From Bacillota bacterium (GTDB lineage Bacteria > Bacillota > Sulfobacillia > Sulfobacillales > Sulfobacillaceae), in the NCBI GenBank assembly GCA_021841025.1, contig JAKBWA010000064.1:1-64000 (forward strand): 64,000 bases of DNA, given 5' to 3'. Positions 51,425-60,512 of this stretch are shown here, piece by piece. Below the pieces are notes generated by a model that was not told the origin of the DNA, searched no databases, and saw only the letters and a list, made by a program, of their open reading frames with translations. Numbering within the stretch: position 1 is the stretch's first letter; each line of letters begins with the position of its first letter. The translations under genes were made by a program, and so were the position numbers.

Positions 51425-52348
51425 ATGAACGAGCAACTGTGGACGACATTTAAAACTGTTGCCGAAGTCGGGACACTGTCGCAGGCTTCGCGTTCGCTTA
51501 ATCTGTCACAATCCGCAGTAACGCAACACATACAACAACTCGAACAATATTACCATAGCCCATTGTTCGTACGGACGTCTCAAGGCGTTCATTTAACACC
51601 TGCGGGAGAGGTTTTGTACCGCTATGTTAATGACCTCTTGCGAATGGCCCACGAATCGAAGGATGCGGTGATTCGTACTCATAATGCTCGCCCCCAACGA
51701 TTTACGATTGGTGCCAGTTTTACCATTGCTGAATATATTTTGCCGGAGATTCTCCCAACTTACTGCCGACTACACCCCGACAGCGATGTATCGGTCATGA
51801 TGTCCAATTCGCGAGCTGTCTTTGAGCATGTTCTCCATAAGGAATGTGACATTGGCCTGATTGAAAGCACTCTACAACATCCTCAAATTACTATTCAGCC
51901 TTTTTTTTCGGATTGCTTGCAAGTCATTGTAGGAAAGCACCATGCCTGGTTTGACCGCCAGTCGGTAGAACTTGATGACTTTATGGCAGAACCCTTAGTG
52001 ATTCGTGAACCCGGATCGGGAACACGCTCAACCTTGGAAGACGCCTTGAAAGTCGTAAATGTGGATATTCAACAGCTTAACATCCGTTTAGTTCTCTCAA
52101 CCACGCAAGCCATCAAATCCATGGTCAAAGAGGGGTTCGGCGTAAGTGTTCTGTCCCCTCTTGTTATAACGCCCGAAGAGCGACACACATTTCACCAGGT
52201 AACAATAAAGGGACTCAGTATCCTGCGAAATTTTAGCATTGCTGCCCACAGCGACACACTACCGTCCCTCATTAATCCTTTTGTTCATTTAGTCCTCGAA
52301 TCCTCGTCTCGCCTAAATTCTCGTCTTTACGGGGTAAACAGATCCTGA
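51425..52348 (+). CDS. LysR-family transcriptional regulator
   Basis: FKTVAEVGTLSQASRSLNLSQSAVTQHIQQLEQYYHSPLFVRTSQGVHLTPAGEVLY. Confidence 0.93.
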   Translation: MNEQLWTTFKTVAEVGTLSQASRSLNLSQSAVTQHIQQLEQYYHSPLFVRTSQGVHLTPAGEVLYRYVNDLLRMAHESKDAVIRTHNARPQRFTIGASFTIAEYILPEILPTYCRLHPDSDVSVMMSNSRAVFEHVLHKECDIGLIESTLQHPQITIQPFFSDCLQVIVGKHHAWFDRQSVELDDFMAEPLVIREPGSGTRSTLEDALKVVNVDIQQLNIRLVLSTTQAIKSMVKEGFGVSVLSPLVITPEERHTFHQVTIKGLSILRNFSIAAHSDTLPSLINPFVHLVLESSSRLNSRLYGVNRS

Positions 52349-52626
52349 ATCTCATCTATGCCGGATGCGCTAATAATCTTATCCATCCACGCATAGAGTT
52401 GTTCCGCCCTGTTTTCCGATGCCACTCGGAGTCGAAAGGAATTATCCGTCGATCCGAAACGATGATTCGTCATGCGCAACAAAGCAGCACGCAGAGCAAG
52501 AAGCGTGCCCTCTTGTAGACCAGTCTCCAACCCCTCTTGTAGTCCATCTGCATGGCCTTCGTCATACCCGCTTTGACGAGCTTCATCCAGTGCCAGTTGC
52601 GACAAATGATCGAATTCACCAGCCAT
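52327..52626 (-). CDS. Hypothetical protein with EG-rich repeat (resembles C-termini of Rpn/PD-(D/E)XK transposase-like proteins)
   Basis: GYDEGHADGLQEGLETGLQEGTLLALRAALLRM. Confidence 0.45.
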   Translation of the reverse strand: MAGEFDHLSQLALDEARQSGYDEGHADGLQEGLETGLQEGTLLALRAALLRMTNHRFGSTDNSFRLRVASENRAEQLYAWMDKIISASGIDEIQDLFTP

Positions 52627-52742
52627 TCGTCTCGCCTCCCTTCAAACTTAGGCCCGACCGTCATCGAATCAGGTGCGTTAATAGGGCAAACTTCATCACG
52701 CTTAGCATACCACCTTTAGCATTTTTTTTGCATCCTAGAATG

Positions 52743-52880
52743 TTAACGGATAAATAGCGACAGGAATCCTCCAAACATCAATGACAGAAAAATCACCGCC
52801 GTAATAATGGCAAACCATTTCTGCCAGCCAAAACGATTGTCCGGAATCTCAGTATGGCGATTACGTTCACGATGGCGCAT
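52743..52880 (-). CDS. Small single-TM protein
   Basis: MRHRERNRHTEIPDNRFGWQKWFAIITAVIFLSLMFGGFLSLFIR after AAAGGAG. Confidence 0.5.
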   Translation of the reverse strand: MRHRERNRHTEIPDNRFGWQKWFAIITAVIFLSLMFGGFLSLFIR

Positions 52881-53080
52881 TTCTCCTTTCCATCCCTTCC
52901 TTCCTTCCTTCCCAGTTAAGTTACCTTTGAGTGAATACGAAAAATAAATCATACCACACGATTATTTCTAGATTTCTCTCCTATTTGACGTAAAATCCAA
53001 ATTTCCAATCTTTTCTTTTCACTTTCGACACATCTTGCGTTAATATTAAAATATAGAACTGTTCCTAGGGGAGGAAGTTT

Positions 53081-53407
53081 ATGACTACTTACCAGTATCT
53101 TATCGGTCCTCATATCTGGGTTAAGCAGACCCCTCAGTGGAACGCGGTTATCGAGGCTTTTTCCTTGCCCATGTTTTCAGATACTCAAAGATCCCAATTG
53201 ATGCGATGGGTAGACCTCGATAACCGGTTTGTCGATTGGGAAGCGATACACGAACAAGCGACCCAGTATAATCCCGAGCAGCGCACTTTATTGCGAATCG
53301 CTCACGCTCTTCATCAAGATGGTGACTGTCAGCTCTCCGAACTCGGACAGCTGTCCAGTGCAGGTCGTTCTGCAGCGATCATGCTTATTGGGTTGCGCTA
53401 TCGTTAA
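53081..53407 (+). CDS. Hypothetical protein
   Basis: 108 aa after GGGGAGG ribosome site. Confidence 0.5.
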   Translation: MTTYQYLIGPHIWVKQTPQWNAVIEAFSLPMFSDTQRSQLMRWVDLDNRFVDWEAIHEQATQYNPEQRTLLRIAHALHQDGDCQLSELGQLSSAGRSAAIMLIGLRYR

Positions 53408-53837
53408 ACATATCTCATGGGTTTCAAGTCTTGGGATCTCGACGCTACCTCAATTGCGTCCCAGAGATCCCTTGAGTTTATTTTGTCCTCAGGGGCCACT
53501 CGCTCACCAAATTGGTCCGTTGTTCCCAAGTTGCTGGTAACAAGAACCCTCAAACGCTCCCGCCCTAGAATACTTACCTGGCTTCTTTCCTGATCTCCCC
53601 GTGTTCCCACCACTAAGATACTTTTTGCCACATTGTCCCTGCTTGCAGGAGACGAACTCAAACTCTTCTATGTCTTATATCCTGATCATGATGCTAAGTC
53701 ATGCGATACAAAATCTATGATAAGATATCACAGAGCTTTATTAAAATAGGTTCCAGTAGGAAGAGGGTAGGACAAAATTCCCCATGGGAAAAAACGTCCC
53801 GCCTCTAAACTCTTAAGACCTGTTAAGGGAGAGAGCA

Positions 53838-55241
53838 ATGCCACACATTTATGCGGTGACCAACGTTCCACCTGAAATTCTTGCTTACGGCATGGCAAAA
53901 TATTCTCGGTCCAAACAATCACTAGAGGACAACCTCCGTGAACTGTCTGGCGATCAGGCGGAAAAATTTCTCCAAACTTTTTACTTCGACTATGGCCACG
54001 CGTCCATTGCCGACTTGGCTCATATCGCTGTAGCCATCGAAGACATTTCTATTCTAGCTGCCATGGACATCGTTGACGAACCTTTATGGGACGGGCAGGA
54101 ACGGTCGACCCGCTATCAAAATTTTGATAGGTCCTCCTATTACTGTCCCCAAGCAGTTCATCCAGCTTATGATCTGATAACTCAAGAATTGTTTGACTTG
54201 TATCGTCACATCCAGGAGCAAAGCCTGGCCATGCTCACGGACCAGTACCCAAAACCTGCCACGATACCAGAAAAGAGGTACGCGCGAACGATGCGAGCCC
54301 GGGCTTTTGATATAGCCCGTTACTGCTTGCCGCTCAATACTTTGACGAGTTTAGGACAGATTACCAGCGCACGGGTTCTCGAACAGCAAATCAGGCGTCT
54401 TATGGCGTCTTTTCTTCCAGAACTTCAAGAGATCGCCCACGAGTTGAAAGAAAGTATTGCCAAACGTCCGGCCATCGATTTATCCCAGTCAGGAAATAAG
54501 CAACCGCTAATGCCCACTTTAGTCAAGTACACGGAAGCGGATTCCTACCGTCTGGCTTTACGGAATATTTTTGAGCCACTGGCTCAAAAAATCCCTTCCT
54601 TACCTTCAACCAATGTGGAATTGACCTTTCAACCTCCACTTCTGGATTCTCAAGTAGCCCAGTTGCTCTATGCCTATGGTCACGTATCTTATCGTTCTTG
54701 TTTGGCCTATGTCCAAGATCTGTCAAACGCTGAAAAGCAGGAGCTTTTATCCCTGGCTTTCTCCGAACGGGGAACGCACGATGAGTGGCCCCGTTTAATG
54801 CGCCAGGCACCCCTGCAGTTCGATATGGTTGTAGATATTGGTGCTTTTCGCGATTTCAACCGTCATCGGAGAGTTCAGAAAATTTCTCAGCAAATCAATC
54901 CGAACCTGTTATTTGCCATTCCAGAGCCATTAATTCAAGCACGAGCCGAGGGAAATTTTGTCACCAGTTTGACTAACCACTATAGCCGCTTATCATCCCT
55001 AGACCTGCCTACGCAGCTGGTACCCTATTTGCTCCCATTAGCCCACAAGCGGCGTTTTCTTATGAGTATGGATCTGCCGGAAGCGGCATACATCATAGAA
55101 TTGCGCAGCCGTTCACAAGGACATTTTAGCTATCGCCATCTCGCTTGGCAGATGTATGAAGCGATACAATCCGATTACCCGGAGTTTGCACGGCACATTA
55201 GGATCACCCCTCCTGAAAGCTTCAACCCTTTTCAGCGATAA
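53838..55241 (+). CDS. Tandem-domain ThyX-like (FAD-dependent thymidylate synthase family) protein
   Basis: FYFDYGHASIADLAHIAVAIEDISILAAMDIVDEPLWDGQERSTRYQNF and second copy-like DMVVDIGAFRDFNRHRRVQKISQQ...YIIELRSRSQGHFSYRHLAWQMYEAI. Confidence 0.82.
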   Translation: MPHIYAVTNVPPEILAYGMAKYSRSKQSLEDNLRELSGDQAEKFLQTFYFDYGHASIADLAHIAVAIEDISILAAMDIVDEPLWDGQERSTRYQNFDRSSYYCPQAVHPAYDLITQELFDLYRHIQEQSLAMLTDQYPKPATIPEKRYARTMRARAFDIARYCLPLNTLTSLGQITSARVLEQQIRRLMASFLPELQEIAHELKESIAKRPAIDLSQSGNKQPLMPTLVKYTEADSYRLALRNIFEPLAQKIPSLPSTNVELTFQPPLLDSQVAQLLYAYGHVSYRSCLAYVQDLSNAEKQELLSLAFSERGTHDEWPRLMRQAPLQFDMVVDIGAFRDFNRHRRVQKISQQINPNLLFAIPEPLIQARAEGNFVTSLTNHYSRLSSLDLPTQLVPYLLPLAHKRRFLMSMDLPEAAYIIELRSRSQGHFSYRHLAWQMYEAIQSDYPEFARHIRITPPESFNPFQR

Positions 55242-57115
55242 CTTCTTTTCAAAAACAGTGCCGCCAGGGGGGGCAGGGTCAAATTCAATGACCAAGGCCT
55301 TCCCTGCCAGGGCTTGTTTTGGCTATGCACGCCTCCCACATTTCCTTGATTGCTTCCTCCATACCAAGCACTGTCTGTATTAAGAATCTCCTGCCAAAAG
55401 GCCGAGCTAAATACGCCTAATTGATAGTCATACCGTGGAACAGGAGTAAAATTAAAGACAAAAAGGAGTTCCTCTTGATGACCTTTCCGAAAGAAACTCA
55501 GTACGCTAGCATCCCGATCAGCCCAATCGCACCATTCAAACCCTTGAGGATCATAATCCCTAGCAAATAATGCAGGGTTTTCGCCATAGAGACTGTTTAA
55601 ATCCTCTACTAACCGAAATACCCCAAAATGCCATGGATCCTCCAGCAACTCCCAGTCGAGTTGGCGATCGTGCGACCACTCACGCCATTGAGCAAGCTCT
55701 GCTCCCATAAACAAAAGCTTTTTTGCGGGAACGGCATACATATAGGCTAAGAGTAAGCGCAAGTTGGCAAATTTCTGCCATGTGTCGCCGGACATCTTGT
55801 TGAGCAAGGATCCTTTGCCGTGTACCACTTCATCATGTGACAAGGGCAGAATAAACCGCTCACTGAGCGCGTACATGGGACGAAAAGTCAACAGATCATG
55901 ATGGTAGCGCCGATAGATGGGATCCTTACTCATATAATCCAGCGTATCGTGCATCCAACCCATGTCCCACTTAAAATCAAACCCCAGTCCACCCTCCTCT
56001 GCTTGGCCAGTCACACCCGGCCAGGCAGTGGATTCCTCCGCAATCATGATGGCCCCGGGAAATGTTTTGTGCACAACGTGATTGACTTGCTGTAAAAAGC
56101 TAATGGCATCCAGATTTTCGTGGCCCCCGTACCGGTTCGCAATCCATTGGCCCGGCTCCCGTCCGAAATCGAGGTAAAGCATGGAACTCACCGCATCAAC
56201 CCGCAACCCGTCGGCGTGAAAATAATCTAGCCAAAATGAAGCGCTCGACAAAAGAAAACTGCGAACCTCATTGCGTGCATAGTTGAAAAGATAGCTGTGC
56301 CACTGAGGATGAACCCCTTGCCTGGGATCGGAATGCTCGTAAAGGTGGGTGCCATCAAATTCTGCCAAGCCAAAATCATCGGTGGCAAAATGCGACGGAA
56401 CCCAATCCAAAATAACTCCTAGCCCTTCTTGATGGCATCGGTCGATAAAGTACATCAAGTCATGGGGGGTTCCATATCGAGACGACGGTGCAAAATACGA
56501 AGTGGTTTGATAACCCCAAGACCCGTAATAAGGGTGTTCCATCACTGGGAGCAGCTCGATGTGTGTAAAATGCCGTTGTTTCACGTAAGTCACTAATTCG
56601 TCTGCAAGTTCCCTGTAGCTTAAAGACATGCCATCCTCATGTTTTCGCCATGATCCCAGATGCAGCTCATAAATGCTTAAAGGCGCCACTTTGGCATCAA
56701 ATTCCATCCGATGTTTAAGCCACTCACTATCTTGCCACACGTAATTCCACTCAGTGATTACCGACGCAGTCTTCGGGGGAATTTCCATAGCAAAGGACAC
56801 GGGATCGGCTTTTTCTTTGGCGAATCCCTGTCGGGAATTTTCAATATAATACTTGTACAGTGTTCCGGGTTCCAAGTGATCCACCGTGGTGACATGAACT
56901 CCCGAGCTCCCGAGTGGCACCATGGGGTTTCGGGAACGATCCCAGCCGTTAAAATCACCGATAACCGATACCCGAGTAGCCGCGGGCGCCCACAGCACAA
57001 AGCGCACAGTTTTGGTATCCATATCAATGTATTGGGCGCCGAAGTGCCGATACATTTGGCTTAGTGTACCTTCGTTAAACAAATACAGCGTTTCCTCATC
57101 CAAGGTCTTCCGCAT
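55232..57115 (-). CDS. glgB: 1,4-alpha-glucan branching enzyme
   Basis: VSVIGDFNGWDRSRNPM; LLPVMEHPYYGSWGYQTTSYFAPSSRYGTP; GLRVDAVSSMLYLDFGREPGQW; LSHDEVVHGKGSLLNKMSGD. Confidence 0.95.
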   Translation of the reverse strand: MRKTLDEETLYLFNEGTLSQMYRHFGAQYIDMDTKTVRFVLWAPAATRVSVIGDFNGWDRSRNPMVPLGSSGVHVTTVDHLEPGTLYKYYIENSRQGFAKEKADPVSFAMEIPPKTASVITEWNYVWQDSEWLKHRMEFDAKVAPLSIYELHLGSWRKHEDGMSLSYRELADELVTYVKQRHFTHIELLPVMEHPYYGSWGYQTTSYFAPSSRYGTPHDLMYFIDRCHQEGLGVILDWVPSHFATDDFGLAEFDGTHLYEHSDPRQGVHPQWHSYLFNYARNEVRSFLLSSASFWLDYFHADGLRVDAVSSMLYLDFGREPGQWIANRYGGHENLDAISFLQQVNHVVHKTFPGAIMIAEESTAWPGVTGQAEEGGLGFDFKWDMGWMHDTLDYMSKDPIYRRYHHDLLTFRPMYALSERFILPLSHDEVVHGKGSLLNKMSGDTWQKFANLRLLLAYMYAVPAKKLLFMGAELAQWREWSHDRQLDWELLEDPWHFGVFRLVEDLNSLYGENPALFARDYDPQGFEWCDWADRDASVLSFFRKGHQEELLFVFNFTPVPRYDYQLGVFSSAFWQEILNTDSAWYGGSNQGNVGGVHSQNKPWQGRPWSLNLTLPPLAALFLKRSYR

Positions 57116-57221
57116 TATTTCTCCGTCCCTCCCTCGGGTTTGGTCACCGTCTCCAGCCCCAGATCCATGGTCTTTGCCTTTTTGCGGTATTTCTCTCGTT
57201 CCTTTGAAATCGTGTCAACAA

Positions 57222-60200
57222 TCACGTCTCAGGGTCCAACAGATTCATGATGCCTTGCAAGGGAACATGGACCCAGTCGGGACGATGATGCAGTTCGTAC
57301 TGGAGTTCATACAAAGCTTTTTCCATTAGGAATGCCGATAGCCATCGCGAATCTTTTTCAGGAATCAGCTTCGGATCCATGTTCATTTGATAAGCTTCCA
57401 AAAACCGGCCAATAACAACTTCAACCCAGATTTTTGCCCAGCGTTCCAGTTTTTCTCCTTGAATTCCAAAATTGCGGTGATGAAAGGCCTGGGTAAAGGC
57501 TGCATAGTGGAAGGAGCGAATCATACCCGCCACGTCTTTAAGAGGTGAGCGTTTGATGCGGCGGCGGCTAATTGGAACCAACGGCTCCCCTTCAAAGTCA
57601 ATAACCAGAAAATCTCTGCCGGTAAAGAGTAATTGACCCAAATGGTAGTCGCCGTGACACCGGATTTTGGATCCTTGAACCGTCTTCCTAACGGCCTGTT
57701 CGAAAATCTTTTCAATTTGGCCTCTTTGGGCCAAAATCCCTTGAGCAATTTGAACAATCGTATCACCATGCTGCAACAAGGGCAACGCACGTTCCAAATC
57801 CATCAATGCCTTATCTGCATTTTGACGCATGGACTGATACATGGCCCTTTGGTCAAGGGCAGAAAAAGGTTCGGGACGAAAATCAGGATGATTCGCATCG
57901 GCTACCAACAACATGTGCATCTCCGCGGTTTTACGACCCAATAACGCCGCTTGAGAACTATACTCGCCCATAGCTTCCAATATACGGCTATCGTCGGGTG
58001 CCGAAGGGCTACTCCACCAGTTCCGGTTTGAAGCCGGATGGACCACTAAATCTTGAGCAGCTGTTGTCTCAAAATATCGCCCCAGGTGGTCTAAGGTGTA
58101 ATTCCACCCATCTCCTTCATTGGAGACATACTCCTGAAGAATAGCGACTTGCGCCTCCATGTTAAGGTGACGGTAATTAAAACCTAACAAGGTCTGCGGA
58201 GTAACGTTTTGACCACGGTGTTCCGTCATGTATTGTCCAATTTCCCAATCGGGATTGATCCCGTCTTCCAGACGGCGAAAGAGTTTAAGAATCCAACGGT
58301 CACCATATACGACTGATGTATTGCTTTGTTCGACTTTCAAGGGCAACGGCTCAATATGGGCCGAGGCGAAGCGATTCTGCCCCCGCCATCCTGCCGTCGT
58401 ACGCCGTTCAATCTGCCGTCCTGACACACGGTCCACAACAATCCAGTTTTGAGCCACATGGCGCCAAAAGGTTCGGCTTTCTGTGGCTTCTACGACCATC
58501 CATTCTTCTTCGTTCATCATAAATTTGCCCAGAACGGAATCTTCCTCCGATAGCTTACACTCGACAGGCACCACGTAACGTTCTTCAGTTCCACCCTGAT
58601 AACGCACCCGCAGAATCCAAAACCCTCCTTGGTCCCATACCGGAATCCAACTCTCGTGTTCCACGCCCAAAATTCTCCGTCCCTTACCCGCAAACCAGCG
58701 CTGATAAGGCAAATAGCTAATCAAGGGTTGTTCTAGGGCTTCAAGCACGTCGGGCAACTGAACAAAATCATCAATTTCCACTTTTTCCACTGGTAATGAC
58801 GGGACCATTTCTTCCACCGCATCCATATCCTGCAATCGAAACAAATAAAAATCATGAGGTCCCAGGGTATAGAGCGTGGACGGTTGAGTAATGGCAGGAA
58901 AATTACTGTGGGAAAACAATTCAATTACGGCCTGTCCCATAAGGTCTCGACTGTCGATAGTGACTGGCTGAACAAAGCGAGACAAGTTGGCCACAATGAG
59001 AAACCGGTCGCCTTCGTACTCACGCACAAAAACTAAGACTTTAGGATTGTCAGAGTTCAGAAAACGCAAGGTCCCCCGCCCAAAGGCTCGGGATGACTTG
59101 CGCAACGCAATTATACGCCGGGTCCACCACAGAAAGCTTGACGGATTGTTTTGTTGGGCCTCGACATTAACAGATTCATAGTGATATTCCGGATCCACAA
59201 TCACGGGAAGGCAAAGACGCTGAGGATTTGCGCGAGAGAATCCGGCATTGCGGTCAGGACTCCACTGAAAAGGGGTTCTAACACCGTCTCGGTCTCCCAA
59301 GTACACATTGTCACCCATTCCAAGTTCATTGCCGTAATATAGAACAGGAGTTCCCGGCAGGGTCATTAACAAGGCATTCATAAGTTCCATTCGTCGCCGA
59401 TTATTATCCAGTAGCGGGGCCAATCGCCGACGGATCCCAACGTTAATCCGAAATTGCCGCTCTTTGCCATAAACACGGTACATATAGTCCCGTTCTTCAT
59501 CTGTGACCATTTCTAAAGTCAGTTCGTCGTGGTTACGCAAAAAAATGGCCCACTGCGAACAAGGTGGAACAGGCGGCGTACGTTCGAGAATATCAATAAT
59601 AGGGTAACGATCCTCCATGTACAGTGCCATAAACATGCGCGGCATAAGAGGAAAGTGAAAGGCCATATGACATTCGTCGCCATTGCCAAAATATAAAGAG
59701 GCGTCCTCCGGCCATTGGTTGGCCTCCGCCAACAACATTCGGTTCGAATATTTCGCATCAATATGGGCCCGCAATTCCTTTAAAAACGTATGTGTCTCAG
59801 GCAAATTTTCGCAGTTTGTGCCCTCGCGCTCGAACAAATAGGGAATAGCGTCCAGTCTGAGACCATCTACACCCATGTCCATCCAGAAATCCAAGATCTT
59901 AAAGACTTCTTTCTTGACCGCAGGATTATCAAAGTTCAAGTCAGGCTGGTGCGAGTAAAATCGGTGCCAATAATAGGCTTCCGCTTCATCGTCATAGGTC
60001 CAGTTGGATCGTTCAAAATCGGGAAAAATTATCCGCGCATCAGCATATTTGTCGGGCGTGTCATTCCACACGTAATAATTGCGGTACTTGCTGTTTGCAG
60101 GGGAACGCCGGGCTCGTTGAAACCAGGGATGCTGATCAGACGTGTGGTTTATGACCAGTTCCGTAATCACTTTCAACCCCAACTCATGGGCCCTCCGAAG

Positions 60201-60512
60201 AAAGCGTCGAAAATCACGCAGTGTTCCGTAATCGGGATTAATATTCATATAATCAGAAATATCATAGCCGTCATCCTTCCGCGGCGACGGGTAAAACGGA
60301 AGAAGCCACAGAGCTGTTACCCCGAGTTCAGAAAGATATTCGAGCTTCTCGGTGAGTCCCGCAAAATCGCCAATTCCGTCCTGGTTGCTATCATAAAAAG
60401 TTCGAACATGCAGTTCGTAAATAACGGCGTCCTTGTACCAGTCAGGACGCTCTTCTACACGTTGGCCGCTGCGCAACTTATATCCCCTCTTCAATTCGCA
60501 ATAAGTGAGCAT
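57222..60512 (-). CDS. treS: Trehalose synthase fused to maltokinase
   Basis: 1096 aa; YKDAVIYELHVRTFYDSNQDGIGDFAGLTEKLEYL, GVDGLRLDAIPYLFEREGTNCENLPETH; C-terminal kinase IRCHGDYHLGQLLFTGRDFLVIDFEGEP. Confidence 0.94.
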   Translation of the reverse strand: MLTYCELKRGYKLRSGQRVEERPDWYKDAVIYELHVRTFYDSNQDGIGDFAGLTEKLEYLSELGVTALWLLPFYPSPRKDDGYDISDYMNINPDYGTLRDFRRFLRRAHELGLKVITELVINHTSDQHPWFQRARRSPANSKYRNYYVWNDTPDKYADARIIFPDFERSNWTYDDEAEAYYWHRFYSHQPDLNFDNPAVKKEVFKILDFWMDMGVDGLRLDAIPYLFEREGTNCENLPETHTFLKELRAHIDAKYSNRMLLAEANQWPEDASLYFGNGDECHMAFHFPLMPRMFMALYMEDRYPIIDILERTPPVPPCSQWAIFLRNHDELTLEMVTDEERDYMYRVYGKERQFRINVGIRRRLAPLLDNNRRRMELMNALLMTLPGTPVLYYGNELGMGDNVYLGDRDGVRTPFQWSPDRNAGFSRANPQRLCLPVIVDPEYHYESVNVEAQQNNPSSFLWWTRRIIALRKSSRAFGRGTLRFLNSDNPKVLVFVREYEGDRFLIVANLSRFVQPVTIDSRDLMGQAVIELFSHSNFPAITQPSTLYTLGPHDFYLFRLQDMDAVEEMVPSLPVEKVEIDDFVQLPDVLEALEQPLISYLPYQRWFAGKGRRILGVEHESWIPVWDQGGFWILRVRYQGGTEERYVVPVECKLSEEDSVLGKFMMNEEEWMVVEATESRTFWRHVAQNWIVVDRVSGRQIERRTTAGWRGQNRFASAHIEPLPLKVEQSNTSVVYGDRWILKLFRRLEDGINPDWEIGQYMTEHRGQNVTPQTLLGFNYRHLNMEAQVAILQEYVSNEGDGWNYTLDHLGRYFETTAAQDLVVHPASNRNWWSSPSAPDDSRILEAMGEYSSQAALLGRKTAEMHMLLVADANHPDFRPEPFSALDQRAMYQSMRQNADKALMDLERALPLLQHGDTIVQIAQGILAQRGQIEKIFEQAVRKTVQGSKIRCHGDYHLGQLLFTGRDFLVIDFEGEPLVPISRRRIKRSPLKDVAGMIRSFHYAAFTQAFHHRNFGIQGEKLERWAKIWVEVVIGRFLEAYQMNMDPKLIPEKDSRWLSAFLMEKALYELQYELHHRPDWVHVPLQGIMNLLDPET

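Noticed and set aside
53404-53661. 85-aa minus-strand ORF with TTG start
   Set aside because: Plausible length but no recognisable family or clear ribosome site; left unannotated.
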